Part shown: positions 12,301 through 27,181 of the stretch, piece after piece
How the letters are laid out: each line of letters starts with the position of its first letter
Position numbering within the stretch: the first letter of the stretch is position 1
Assembly (NCBI GenBank): GCA_026260175.1
Contig: JAKCWW010003066.1
Span: forward strand, 1-44,428
Direction: 5' to 3'
Origin: Reticulitermes lucifugus
Lineage: Eukaryota; Arthropoda; Insecta; Blattodea; Rhinotermitidae
Length of the DNA stretch: 44,428 bases
Position numbers and translations under genes: made by a program
Notes under the pieces: generated by a model
Told to the model about the DNA's origin: nothing
Seen by the model: only the letters and a program-made list of their open reading frames with translations
Databases searched by the model: none

Positions 12301-15300
12301 CACTGCATATGCATCCGTTTGTCATATAACTTAAAAAATAATTTGAAATTTCGTTTTTATGTTGTTCACCATAATAACATGAGTGAAACTTTAATCAAGT
12401 TCATTGAAATAAATGTGTTACCTCTGGATCCTTGTTGAGTTCCTGTCAAGGATCTTTTCAGTTTCTGGATCAATCACATAGAACCAAACATCTGTTCCAG
12501 AATTGTCTTGTTCAAGAGTACCATTGTCTCCAAGATACTGCTTAACTGTAACTTTCTCAATACCAACAACTAAATTGGTAATACCTTCCATGATATCTAC
12601 CAATTTGTTTGTTTCATGCTGAATGGTTTCTGGCTTGGCGTCATCTATGACTAGTATCAAGCGATTTTGATCAGATATCAGGTTGATCTGAAACAAAGTG
12701 AAACATATTCCAACATATACTAATTAAAAGGAAACTGTCAGATTTAAAGTTTTCATGGTAATGACAATGAGGATTACAGTCTTCTGAGATGTAAAGACAT
12801 GAAGTGTCTTAGAAACTTACTGACGTTTCAGGGGAATTTCTTGCCTCAGTCTTCAAGGTAGATGGAAGATGGAGGCAACATATCCCTCTGAAACGTAGGT
12901 AAACTTCTGCCAGACTACATGGCATAACATCCCAGAAGACAGTGTTCTTTAAAATTAATGTTATATATATACAATTTTGTAAATAAAATTACGTTAACTT
13001 GTTGGTGTTTATTATTAACCACACATGATTTTAGAGTTTCTATGATGTACTGTAATTTCATTGAATGTGACAGAACAGGTTTATATATGCTCAAAAACTT
13101 GTTGCTTTGGTAACAGGCAATAGCATAATTTTATAACTGTTCTAAATCAAATTGCAAAACATTTGCTTTTCCTGACTGTTCAAACTCCTTCAAAAAAACT
13201 GACATACATACATACGTATGCATGCATATGTATGTATGTGTCAGTTTTTTTGAAGGAGTTTGAATAAAGAGAGGAAAATGGTTTTCATTTAGCAACAAGT
13301 GTAAGCAATCTTTATGTATCTATCATGAAATATGCTTCAAATTTTGAAGTAATGCACGCTTTATAATTAAGAATGTATTGAGGTGACACATACATTTGAC
13401 TTTTTCTGTTGTTTATTTCTCTGTTAGAAACACACAACATTTTGGAAGTTGGCTCTGCTTCCATCATGAGGTAAAATATAAAAATGATGTGGTGTTGGAA
13501 GCAGAACCATCTTCCAAAATTCTGCATGCATTTAACAAAAACAGGACAAAGCAAATTGTTAAACACATTAATCACCTCAAAAACACAGCATCAATCACAA
13601 ACATTTAAAGTAATGTTGTAATACAGACCAATTATATTTTATGTTCTCCCCTAATTTTTGTGTTTTGTTTATAGTAACATACACTGATGCATGACTGAAG
13701 AAAATACTTTTGTGGACACTGAGGTTTATACATGATTGTCACATGGGAACTACATTTCTGTTATTTCTAAAATGATGAGAGATTAGGTGGGTTATTTTCA
13801 TTAATCCTTGAAATCATTTGGACACATCATATTCAACCATTTGCATGATTATCTCACTAATTATGATATCCATAATTTATCACTTACCACAACTGGTGCT
13901 TCTGCGGTGAAGGAGTCAGATGAAGAATTGGGATTATCCGTGACTTGAACGTTAAATCTGAATGGAAGCTGATTGTGATCTACACTGCTGAACGTATTTG
14001 TTGTTGTGATAATGCCTGATGTTTGATCAATTTTAAAGAAACTGCTGTTTGGTGCAATACTATATGATAACTGACCATATTTACCACTGTCAGCATCTTC
14101 AGCCTGCAAACATTGATATAGGAAACGTAAATTAGGGGAGGGTAATAACTGAATACAATTTGTCACTGAAATTATTAATATACTTTTTAATTACATTTGT
14201 TCTTTTTACAAAAATTGAATTGAAATTGAATTGAAAAGGAGGATGGGAATAGCAAGCATGTTTACAGTGAAATCTCGGTTACCCATATGTATAATTCACG
14301 TGTGCCCATTTGTGCATCACACTCTGTATCGTAAAAAGTAACAATGATAGTAGCAAAGAGTAAGTATAAAAGTTATTCATTTTAGGGTGGAAGAATTGGA
14401 AAAAATTGTTAATTTTTTTTTTGTCAAATGTGGATTCAGTTGCAAGTAAATTTCTTTCTCCATTATGTTGTGCAGTTCTGGGTAAAACCCAACTAGAACC
14501 ATTCCTAAGATATGGCAAAAATTCTGTACATGAGGAAAACTCGTTGCTAGAGGAAAACAGAAACCATCACTGTTACTAGGTTACAAGGAAAACCTGCAAA
14601 TACACTTCCCATCATGCTCAGAGAAAACCAGAACCTCTATTAGAGCCATGTTACCTAGGATTTGGGGAAAAATATCTATTCAATGCACATATTTCTGCAT
14701 GGACATACTGGTTTATTTTACTGTGGAAAAACTGTCACATCGCTTGCATGTGGCTTCAATGCACTTTATTTAATATCGTTAAACAAAAGAATGCTGACAA
14801 ACATGACCATTGTTCTCTGTTTCTTAAGCAGGAAGAAATATCTGAAAAAAATGTGTCTTAAGGATGAAAAAGTTAAATTATTTTATTACAGTTTTTGCTT
14901 AAAAAATTTGTATATTTTGCAGAGGCTTACCTTCACTTGCAGCACGACAGTTCCAATCTGTGAATCCACTGGTATTGCGCCAAAATATTTTCCATTAAAT
15001 TTTGCGTTAGGGAAGATGAAATGTGGCTTATTATCATTCACATCAACAACATTGACTTTAACCTGCAGAAAATGATATGTTGATGACAAATATTATAGTT
15101 GGTGGTGACATTCCTTTCTATTAATCAAGTACTACTAAGTGAAATTTATTTTGTATGTAAGGCGTATTTGAATCTTGAATTGTACATAGCATATACAAAT
15201 GTTCAATTAGATTGGAATATGTACAAATCTTTAGTGTTGGTGTTCACATGCTATGTATAAATGTGATGTATTTTTATCCACTACCCCATTTCCATCACTG

Positions 15301-18300
15301 ATAATATATAAACTTCGTTACTCCCTCAACAAAATTTCTCCTCACAAAGAGCATAAATCTAACTCTTAAAATTATATCTTTGTACTAAATTAAATATTAA
15401 TTTTTAATATAATCCGTAATTGTTGATATACATTAACCTTAATATTCCGCAGCTTGAAGAGGGACTGGGATTAGGGAAGAACTGACCAACTGCTGTATAA
15501 CAAAAGCTTGACCATATGTCACTAGAAGTTATTACTGTATGTGTGTATACTGTCTCATCTATTACACAAAGAACACAGTAATCCTATCTGGGTTCCATAA
15601 CTTCAGAATTTTTGGATCAATAACATGGCAGACTTACTGTTGCAGTACTCTTTGAGGGATTGACAAGGCCTGATAGTGTATCCAATTTCATCTGAAGCTG
15701 ATATTCACTCTTCTTCTCATGGTCAAGGTTTGCCGTTTTGAGTCTTAACTCACAGTTACGATCTTCTGTGATACTTGTATAAAATAAGCCTGCAATTTTA
15801 ATAACAACATTAGCACAAAAATGTATGTATATTGATTTAACAGACTGTAGTAGTAGTAGTAATAGTAGTAGCAGCAGGAATCATTAAATTTCCTTACCTT
15901 CGTCATTCCCCTGAATGATGTCACATTTTAATGGAATTATGCCTTGATGAGCTCTGTTATTTATAATAGTCAGAGTTTTGATGAGGGTGTTGGCAGTTGC
16001 ATTCTCTAGTACTTCTACAGTGTAGTAATTATCTGCAAAACCAATGCCCTGTTCTGGCGGCACTGTAGCCACATGACGCACATACACATGTAGCGTAGTG
16101 ACAGATGACAGTTGCGGTTCTCCCAGGTCATAAGCCTTAACAGCAATCTAGAAGAGGTATCAAAAATTAGCCTTAAACCTTCAATGATGCCACAGTTTAA
16201 ATTTCAGCTACTAACCAGTATGGAGAAGTTTTGAATTTATAGTACCCTTTGTGCACCGAGGTGGCAGCGTGTGAAGAATTGAAGGTCCATGCAGTGCACT
16301 ATGGCCGGCACTGAAGGGTTAAGGGACAACAGTAACCCTATTTAGATAAATTAACTGTAGATCTTATATTACTTGTTACAGCCTTGTTCTCAGAAGAAGA
16401 TGTATCTTGTTTGTATGAGAAGAATAAGTTAACAATACCTCTTGTTACTTCATTCATGTACAATACTTCTTGCCACCAACCACAGGTGTAGTATGCTACC
16501 TAAAAAGTGTGTGGCAAAAATTTAATTTTTGTTAATGTTTCTGAATGTTTCCAAACTTTTTTCTCTGATAAACAATTCTTCAAACATCTCTAAATGTCAT
16601 GTTTGTCTGGTGTAGCTTATCTAATGTACAATTTTTGTTTATGTTATGACAATTCCTTGTGGAATAACAAAAACATGCACTGTTAATAAATGAAACTCAT
16701 TTGTGTACCTCATATTCTGTGGTCGTTTCTTTCCGAAGATCGTCACGTACTTCAATAACGCCAGTATCAGGATCAATCTGAAAATACTTCTGGGCCTTCC
16801 CTCGACCAACAAGTTCATAACGTACCTGAAAATAAATAACTTTTGCAACTGAAGATTACTGTGTTATGGGAGATGGAAAATGGGGTGTATGGGGTATGTG
16901 GCAGATATACCAAATTACACTGCATCACAACCCAGTAGTCAGTAATTTTCATAGCCAGTGCTGTGGGAATCTAAAATTTTAAAATTTTCACATTTTATTT
17001 TACCTCAATGAAAAAATTGTTTCCTCAAACAGGAAAAATTGTGCTTACCCAAGTTATACCTCAAAGTCACCGCAGCAAATTGTATTTTAACATTATGCAA
17101 CAATAGTTGTCTGCTACAAGCTGGGTAGTCAGATATGTACTTGGCCATAAAAATTCTCTTATTACAGAGAAGTGAGTTATCCACTGACAAATGTCAAGTT
17201 CCAGAAATGACGTATCTAGAATAATAAGTAAGTAAACAAACTAACAAACAAACAAATAAATGTAGTACTACTCTGTTGGATGACTGGTGTTATACTCTTT
17301 TAAAAATTGTATATACCTTGTTTCCAGGCGATGTCCCATCAGAATCAGTTGCTATCAATGAAGTAACAGTTGTTCCAATAGGTACATCATCATTTAATGT
17401 GACTGGACGAGGGACAGCCGTAAATACAGGGGGAATGTCATTACGATCCTGAAATAATAAAAGTAATTAACATTGGAGAGAAGGTAGAACTATGTTTTGC
17501 AGTAATGGAAAATAGGCTATTTGTGATGGAGAACTAAGGAGGAGGAATTCACAGACTGGAAAAGTACACACCGGATCACATAACTTTATGATTCAGCAGC
17601 CTTTTTTTTTTAAAGCAAATGTTAGGGAATTCAGTGTGCTTTGTGGTTGCACAAAGCGTTTCAGTGGCCACATGTTATGTTTGTTAAAAAAAGGTAAGAA
17701 GTTATTACAATGGACAATCAAGAGTAAATTTTAATTAAAGTGGACAAAAATTTGAAGTCCCTGATGGCAGCAGGTATCAACGGTCTTTATGAAGATGCTT
17801 CCTTCTCACTGGATTAATAATGTATTAATATCTTTTCATTCTTTACTTTACTTGTATTACATGTAAACTGATTTGTAATATTTTATTCACAAAGAGTACT
17901 GCGGCCCATAAGGTTTGGCCCTCTACCTTCTACATACTCGCTGCAAGCACCCAATCCCTGCATGTGCCTATATAAAGCGTACAAGGATGGTGGAACTGCA
18001 GTGCATCAGAGGTGCAGTCGCCAGAACAACAAAATTTTCTGGATGTCTCTTTGATATTGCATTTACACTTGATTCTTCCTCCATATTATGATAAAGAGTA
18101 ATGAAGTACTATTATTATTGTTACTTTCATCCCTTCACATTGTAAGTCTGTCAAAATTCACACAAAATGGAAGATGTAATTACCAAAACATTAATGATGA
18201 CTCTGGTTGTTGCTCCTGGTCCTGTTCCTGGATTCTCCAGGGTCCCAACCACCAAAATATATTGACTCTCTTTCTCATAGTCCAGGCCTCTAGTAGTAGT

Positions 18301-21300
18301 GATGATACCAGTTTTGGGATCAATAGAAAATAACTCTGTAGATCCCTGTTTAATGACGTATGTTATCTTTTGATTTGTATCTGGATCATCAGCCTAGTAA
18401 AGAACAACATTAATAAACATATTTAATCCTATATATTAATAATAACAACAATAACATTTGGGTTTGTGTATTTCATGGAATGCAAATCCCCTTGTTTCAC
18501 TCAGTAAGCTACCTATCTCCATGGAGCAGATCCCTTCTTGAGACGCTAACCGGCCCTCAGCTAGTCAATAGATTGCCTGCATTTAACAGAACCCAAAAGT
18601 TCATCACTGCTTTCACAACAGCCTACCACCTGACTGCATCCTGAGCCAGACCAATTCAGTCCATACCCCCCATCCCACTTCTTTAAGATTTAGTATGACA
18701 AACACTAAATGAAAATTAATTTGATATGTTTATAAAACTATGAAATTAGTGTTAGTGGGGGAATTATTTAAATTTACTGGGGTTCAGTATTACATTTCTT
18801 TGGACTTTGTGCATACATTTCACCCCATTACTAAGGTAGGGTGCACGAAATAAAACTTTGGAGGTGTCTCCTGACACTTACTGATGAGATTGCCTTATTT
18901 TTATTTATGGACACATGGAAAAAGAGCAAACAGCCATGCATAACTTTTAATCCTGAAAATAGGATTTAGCATTCCTACCTTAACCTGAGTCACCATATAA
19001 TCTGGCATATTTTCAGGGACCTGGGCTTCATAACTTGTGAGGTGGAAAATTGGTAACTCATCGTCCACATCAACTACCTCGACAGTTACAGTGGCAGTTG
19101 CAATGCGAGGATCAGCAGCTCCATCCTTAGCCGTTACCACAAACCGATATTCCTGCAAACCAGTCAGTAAAATTGACCTTCACAGTATGGTAAATAAAGT
19201 TGTCCCTCTCCACAACATGAAGGCATATGGCAGGGGTTGAAGTATGGCTCCACTCATTCATAACATTGGCACTATTTGGGGGTGAGTGGTTGATTAATAA
19301 AGAGATATCTTGTATTGTTTTATAACATGTCTAACACTTTGACTTTGTCCATGCACCACACTGCTAGAAGGAAAATGTGGGGGAACAGCTTATCACGCCG
19401 TTTCTAAAATCTTGAATGATGTGTTATTTATTATTACCTGAAGGTTCATACTTGTAAGGGACATTACTGGAACAGTACCGGATTTTGTACTTCATGTTAC
19501 TGAATAGGAAGCTCGTTATTACTCAGTCACAGGAGGTACAAAGCAGACCAAATCCATACAATATACATTGCTTTAAATTGTGGATTTCTAGGTTGTTACA
19601 CTGTGTAGTCTTGTAGGTAGACACAAAAGATTTTGGAGAAACCCTGAAGATGGAAGCAGTAGGTTTCCCTGAAACGTGGGTATCCACTGACAGATTTACA
19701 ACAGAGCAGGTTTATGTAGTAGTAATGCCCAGCACTTGTATTTGGGAGGTATCTGGTTCAAATCTTGACCAGAACACCAGCTAAACTGACTGAGGTTTTT
19801 TTACAGTTTTGTAGCATCCTTCCAGGAAGATGCTGGGGCAGTACCTCATTCAAGCCATGACAGGCTCCTCCCAAATCCATTCCAGTTCTTCACTCATCAT
19901 CCTGCTATTTGACGCTGTGCAGTTTGAGATACTGACAATGTCATCACATGAATGACTAAACCATCTACAAGGTATCAAAATCTAGAAGACCAAAATCTGA
20001 AGAATTTAAAGCATCATATCCCAATACTGTATATCACAATAACATTAACATTACTTTAAAATTAGTTATTGCCTCACATGTTTCATGGGCCACCTCATGA
20101 TGTGGGCTACTATTAGACTGGTCAATCCATACACAATACTGCTTTAATAAAGTGGTTCCCAAAGTGTGCTCTGTGAATCCCAAGGGATCCATGACCAGTT
20201 TCCAGAGGATCTCTGGATACATTTCTGTAATGTCTACTTTGAAATTTAGATATTTTTTAAATAAAAGGAATAATGTTTCGTAGAAATAATCGCAGAGCTT
20301 CTTTAATTGGCGATGTGTTTATTTTGTATGATTTTTAGAATGTCTAATTAAGAAACCCCCTGTACCCACGGAGCAAGCAACAATCAGTTTAATTAAGATC
20401 AAATCATGCAATGCATTGCTACATATGCTACTGGTATATATTTGTAGCTATCTAAAATTAGTTCTGAGATATAAATTTCTAATTTTGGATACCTATCATC
20501 CAGACACTCTATTTACGTAAACAAGGATGTGAGGATCTGTGGTTATTTTTTGAAGCCAAAAGGGGTTCACAAGCAAAAAAGTTTGGGACACACTGCTTTA
20601 ACAGTCTTTTTTTTTAACATGAGAAGTAAAGATTCAGGTCTTCTGGGACATGATGCTGTGTCATTGGGTGACCAGGTACCAACGTTTGAAAAGATTGTGG
20701 TGCCTTTGGAGTGTCTGGAACTACTTGATCAGTGATACAACATCACATCCCAGAAAACTTGAATCTTGGGCAACACCAATGTGTGAACCTCAAATGTTGC
20801 ATATAGGAGACGTGAGCAAAGTCAATAAACTGGCAAAGAAAAGACAAAATTTTTAGTTTTACTTACTGATTCTTACTTCTGTGACATATGGCGCAGTCAC
20901 ATATTTGAGAATTTTATACTGACCTTCTTTTTATTTGATCATGTATAAAAGTACTACTAAACAAAGCATTGGTGTCCAACTTACCCTCTGTTTTTCATAA
21001 TCAAGTGCCACTGTAGTTCTTATTTCACCAGTCATGGCATCAATACTAAAAGGAATGTCTCCAGGAACTGAGTAATATATAACTGCATTCTGTCCCTCAT
21101 CAGCGTCTACAGCATGTACGTTGCCAACCTTCTTGTTAGCTTCACCTTCATGAACTCGGAACACATACGGAAGATCTGTGAATTCTGGGTTCTTGTCATT
21201 AATATCTGTCACTTTGATATTAACTGTTGCTGTACTGGACAATCCACCAGTATCTTCTGCTTTTATTACCTGTTAAACAAAGATCATGTGCACTGCTGAC

Positions 21301-24300
21301 AGTTTCTTGTAGCAAGTTACATTTTTCCTGTGCTGCCATCATATTTTATTTTATGCATGACTATACTGCTTGCACTATGCTTTACTAGTAAGATGATGTC
21401 TTGGTTGTTTTAGTGTAAGAATCCAAGGTTTATCAGTCACAGCAAGTAAAGAAACGTAGAGAATACCTTTATTATTCAGTTGATTTTAATACCAATTTTG
21501 GTCATCTATTTTTAATTTTTAAAGTTCTTGTTTGGAGATGATAAACCCAGAGACAGTTTTATATTAAAAAACAATTTTTTTTAAAATTTGTTCTATTTTC
21601 ACGAAATTTGATATGAACATTATGCTAGTGGAAACCATTGGTTTCTTCAAAGTGAGAAGGTGGTATTGTAAGCAAACTGGGCATAGAATATACTACTGCT
21701 GTAGATGTGGTAATGATATTTACAGGCAGATTTTATGATTAAGTAGATATTAGAATATTGGGGTGTAGAAAAATACTTAGTAAGACGGTTAGCACATGGT
21801 GGCTGCAGAACTAAGGAAATTTACTTGCATACCATACTAACATACACTTATTTTTTCATCAGGAAAAACTGGGTCTGGAAGGAACAAACTTTGTGCTGAA
21901 ACATATGTTTGGTAAACCATTTTGAACTCCTCATTATGGGTATGAGCTGTTGTGGCACAGCAACTGAAGTCTGGGTTAGGGAAAGAATGAAAATAGATTC
22001 TCCTCCACTTATCTGCCTAGCATCTGACTCCCATCTGCATGCCTTTCCCCAACCACATCATTTATCATTTGATTCTAATTCTGCTTTTCTAGTAGTTTTA
22101 GCAGATGTGTGTGTAGCAAGTTTGAGAAAGAATTTCATGGAATCCACCAACTTCTACACTTTTCACACCAGAACATCGTCTACCACTGTCCCTTTTCCTG
22201 ATCTTTTTCAGCTGTAACAGAAACTTCTGATGAAACCTAGCACAAGGATTTATCCAGTGCAGAATATAATATACTTCAGTGACTATACATACCAATTGGT
22301 ACCGTGTCAAATCCTCTCGGTCCAACTTTCTGATAACTGTAATAACCCCGGTCTTATCTCCAATTGCAAATTGCCTGAGGTCATTCCCAGACACAATTGA
22401 ATATGTAACGGGGTCATTTTCTGGATCTACAGCCTGAAAAAATAGGACCACAAATGAAATCAATATTGATAAGAGTAGTAGCAAAGATGCATTATTATAT
22501 AAATTGTGGCCGTGAGTGTGACTGCCTGTGAAGCCAGTGGTATACGTGTGTGCACACGTGTGTGTGTAAATTGAATAATATGCATCAGAAACTGGGAGTC
22601 AACTTACAGTAACAGTGGTTACTGTTGAATTGATGGATGCGCCTTCGCTGACTTGCACTTCATACACTGGGCTTTCAAACACAGGACCTCTAGTATTAGG
22701 ACCAGGGACTACTGTGACCTCTACAATTGTCTGAGAATATTTTCCACCATTATCAGTAGCCTGTAAGTAAATTAATATAATATTATGTTTAATATGAAAG
22801 TGAGTTCTCTATTATAATTCTGATATATTGTGTTGACTGAATCCTGTTTCCAATAAATATAAGCAAAAAGCTTCTTATGATGTATTGAAAGGTAATATAA
22901 CAGTTATGGATGTAAGATGTTATGTAATAAAATTTGTTTAGAATACTGAAAAATGCTTTAAATGTCTTTAGAATACATGAAGATACTGAATTTGACAGAC
23001 ATTAGCAACTTTATGTTTTGGTGATAGCTAATATACATGCATTAATTGGTGACCAAATAAGGAAACAGCCTTAGATAAAGAACGGCTCTGCACTACAAAT
23101 TTCTATTTTGTTAACCTGCAAATTAGACCAAAGGCAGAGACATGGGCAACACTGGATGAAAGATTTACTAGTCTTAAAGCATTTCAAATTCAGTATGTTA
23201 AATATGTATGTACCTGAACTGTTATGCTGTATTGCTCTCCAGCATTTAATTTCCCAATGGTTTCAATGATACCAGACTGTGGATCTATTTTAAACTTCTG
23301 TCTCCCATTGTTTGAAACATGGTAAATGCTATATGTGATCTCTGCATTGGCACCCAAATCAGCATCAGTAGCCTCAACCTACAGATGAAATACGAGTACA
23401 TTAATGCTTTTTAAACATAGTTAATCTAAGTAGCGCCTCTAATTTCTATTACATGCCCCTTCATGTCATGAATTTCTACAAAACTTGCATGTATGAAGGT
23501 TTCGTGATGTGAATTATCTTGTGGGATTTAAGGTTCATAAGGCTCTGAATTATGGCTTATGACTTTATTCCCTGATTATGATCATAACTTCTGGTAAGAG
23601 TTTAATAAATTCTGTTCAATGTTGAACATAGTTATATCTTACATGATTAAATGGTTTACTGTCATTAAGTTGGCCCTAAATGCAGATAAGACAAATGCAA
23701 TAAAATCTGTAATAAATATTTATCCATAATATGCATTAGGTACTGATTATAATCAGAAGCATATAAAAAGGCTGTAAATGAAAAATTCTTTTATTGACAA
23801 ACTGATAGCCATCTGCATTGGAAGAATAATACTGTTCAAGTTATTTGTATGTTATGTACAGCTATTTATGCAGTTAGCTTGATGTTTCACATCAGCAACA
23901 TTGACATTACCAAAATATGTGTCTTGCCTTATTTTCAATTTATAATGAAATATGGAATAATTTTTAGGGGTAATTCATCTAAATTTAAAAAGACATTTAC
24001 TGTAAAAAACAAAACATTTAGAATTATGGTTGGTGCAAGACCTAGAAAATTGTTGTTACAATATGTTTAAAAGACTGAAGATTTCACCTCTTCAATTTGA
24101 ATTCATATATTTGTTAATAAACTTCATTGTGAGTAACAAAGGACAATTTCAAATAAGTTCAGCTGTAAAAAGTATTACTACAAGGAATACATACAATCTG
24201 CATAGACCAAATTCCATACTTTCAGAAAAGTACATACTATGCTGGCATCAAAATTTTCAACACTTTACCACATGCACTCACAAGTCTTATGAAAGGAAAA

Positions 24301-27146
24301 GTTCAATGTAAAGCAGCATTAAGAAGGTACTTATGTACACAATCCTTTAGTTGTATTGACAAAAGTTGAGTGGTTAAAAATGACTGAATCACACTACCTG
24401 CTGTGTATAATGGATTTAGTACAACATTTAAATATTTTATGTGATATTTTTACAACACTTTTCTGTTGCACTAGTTCTGTAAATTGCGTATTATCATGAC
24501 TTATTCCACAGCCCATTTTCACTTTAGCTAAGTGTTGGATTAATGGAATGTGTAATAATATGTAAATATCTATGACTATGATCTTTACTGTGGCATATAG
24601 TCTGATAGTTCTTTTACCAGCCTTTTGGAGGAATATGCTGCCTCCATCTTCGGGAACCGACTCCTAAACTTCGAGCTAACAGTTTCTTCTGAAATGTTGA
24701 TAATGAGTTACCAGACTAACAGAGGCATATCGAAGAAGGCAGTAAACTGCAGGAGACCTCTTATTTTAAACCTAATGACTTAAGTTCTATCATTTTTAGG
24801 ATATCATTGTTCAAGAATAAAACAATAAATTGATTACATTTAAGTTTGTAGAAACTAACGATATATTCTGAATCTTATGACCCCCAACCAATAATTTAAT
24901 ACCATTTACACTAGGACAAGAAACAATTTACTTGGGAGGTGTGTGGCAATGACACTGATTTCTGTTAGAAAAGATGTCAGCAGCAAGGACACAACTTACT
25001 GTCACCCACTCAGCATCAATCTGCCTACAAATAACAATTAAAATAAAATGCCTCTTATAGTTTCTGTGATTGCTTACCTTGGTAACAGACTGCTTATTGT
25101 CACCTGCTTGTACAGTTAGGGGTGGTATCAGGGGTAGTTTTGGTGCATTGTCATTCACATCGTTGAGGGAGACTGTCATGGAGATGGGCGCACTAGCAGC
25201 ATTTCCTGTCTTCTCTCTGGCAACAATCTGACAAAAATAAATGGATAAATAAATTACACACCTGCATGCACACACTTCCTAGACAATGGTTCCTGGAAGT
25301 GAAATTATGTGTTGACACAACTTGACAGAAGGAGCATGCAACTTTTCCACACTCATTTACATATGGCTGTGTGTGTCCACATAGTTTGTAAGTTAACCCA
25401 CTCTTCTGTTCTAGTGTTTGGGGCCCTCCCCAACATTTTCAAACAGTATATGCTACTGAAGTTACCAGAAGAAGTGACAAAGTGGATAACCACACATCCC
25501 TCTAACCTGGAACCAGTATTTGTGTAACCGTGCTTTCTTTCTACATTATGTCTTTTATGGCTGTCCTTAGCATTGCAGCTGTCACAGGATGTCCTATTGC
25601 ATGCAGGTGTTCTATGCAATAAAGCTACTGTGCTCAGTGTGGCAATAAAAAATAGATGTATAAGCATACCTGGTGTCTTTACCCAACATTTTGTCATAAG
25701 TAAGAGTAATTATGTAACAGCTGGAAAGCTGTGTAATAAGTACCTGGAATCTAAATGTTCCTGGACTAGGTGGATCTCTGTCAAGGTTTTCTACATTAAC
25801 TATGAGATAACCATTGTTATCAATTGTGAAGAATGACGTTGTCATTTCAAATGAATAGGATGGCTTTGGATCTTCTGGCCCCTGTAACAAAAAATTTATT
25901 AAGTTCAGTTTTTGTGTGGTGAGAAGAAATAGTCATTCTGTATTATCCCTTTCACTGTCATATTTTTCAAGCACTGACATACCTTCCAAAACATATTTTC
26001 TTAACAATTTGTTGGTTCAGCAATTTTGCCCAGAAAAATGGTTTACTACCTCTTCAAATTACAAGCTTCAAGCATGCATGAAAATTTAAATGTACAAGGA
26101 ACATAAAATATGAGTGCATTCAGCATCAATGTACAGACAAGTATAACAGACTAAAGATGAGTATATAAGGGATTGGTCTAAAAAGGCAACAAATTGCAGA
26201 AAAATATTAAAACTCAGCTGTTATATTTTACACTGTTATCTTGTTTATTCATGGACAGACATACTGGAAAATCTTATCCAAAATTGAGACTGTGTTATTC
26301 CCTGCCCTTTCATCATTTTACTTGTGTTATATGTATATATATACATAATTTCGCCATTTAAGAACAGTACCCTTAAACTTAATCTATTTTAAGTTACGCT
26401 AAAATGTTGCGTTTGGTAAGGGTACTTGTAGGTTTTGATTACTATTAATGACAATAAGAATTGCAGTTAAACCTTTAAAGTTCAGTGGTACTGTGCAGGC
26501 TCCCAGGTTTAACATTACAAAATTCCACATCCTGCCCATGTAGTGTATTTATGTGTTTCATACAATTCTTACATTATACTGCATTTACCAATCAGTCCTC
26601 CTAACAAACACAGTATGATCTTTTTGAGGTAGGACCTGAATCTTTATACATAATGTACATCAATTTTAGTTATCGAAGTGTTATTCTTCCTCTCTCAGAT
26701 ACCTGTCATGGTGAACCTGTGCCTAGATTATATGGCAATGATGATTGTTGGTCATAGTGACTATAACGTAATGGAGGTAGTGATGATAAAATTGTGTCGT
26801 TTGTGCCAAATATTTACTCTAGTCTAAATTAAAAATGATTTTCCTTGAAAACTTAAGTACTCTGTAACAAATAATATTTTTAATTTGTAGTGCACAAAAC
26901 ACAGTGTTATTTTACATGTTCTGGGCTCTGATGGTCAGTTGTAGGAAAGATGACAATATTTTCTTGGGTGTTTGTAAGTTTATATCTTGTCTTCTTAATC
27001 AGTAGTTCATTGAAATTAAATGCACCCTGAAGGATGACTTTGTGATTTTATTAAGTCCTAAATTTTATGGTGATTTATAAACATATCTAGTTAATAAGAT
27101 TTTAAAATATGCCTTTTTATTTACTTCATGTAAATAAGTTGTTATT

Positions 27147-27181
<35 letters not shown>

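Noticed and set aside
13396-13608. Pair of overlapping open frames on both strands
   Set aside because: They are a by-product of an inverted repeat (13440-13525) and resemble transposon pseudo-peptides.
14662-15075. 137-codon plus-strand open frame
   Set aside because: Overlaps exon Q of the cadherin in antisense; its last third is the reverse of coding sequence.
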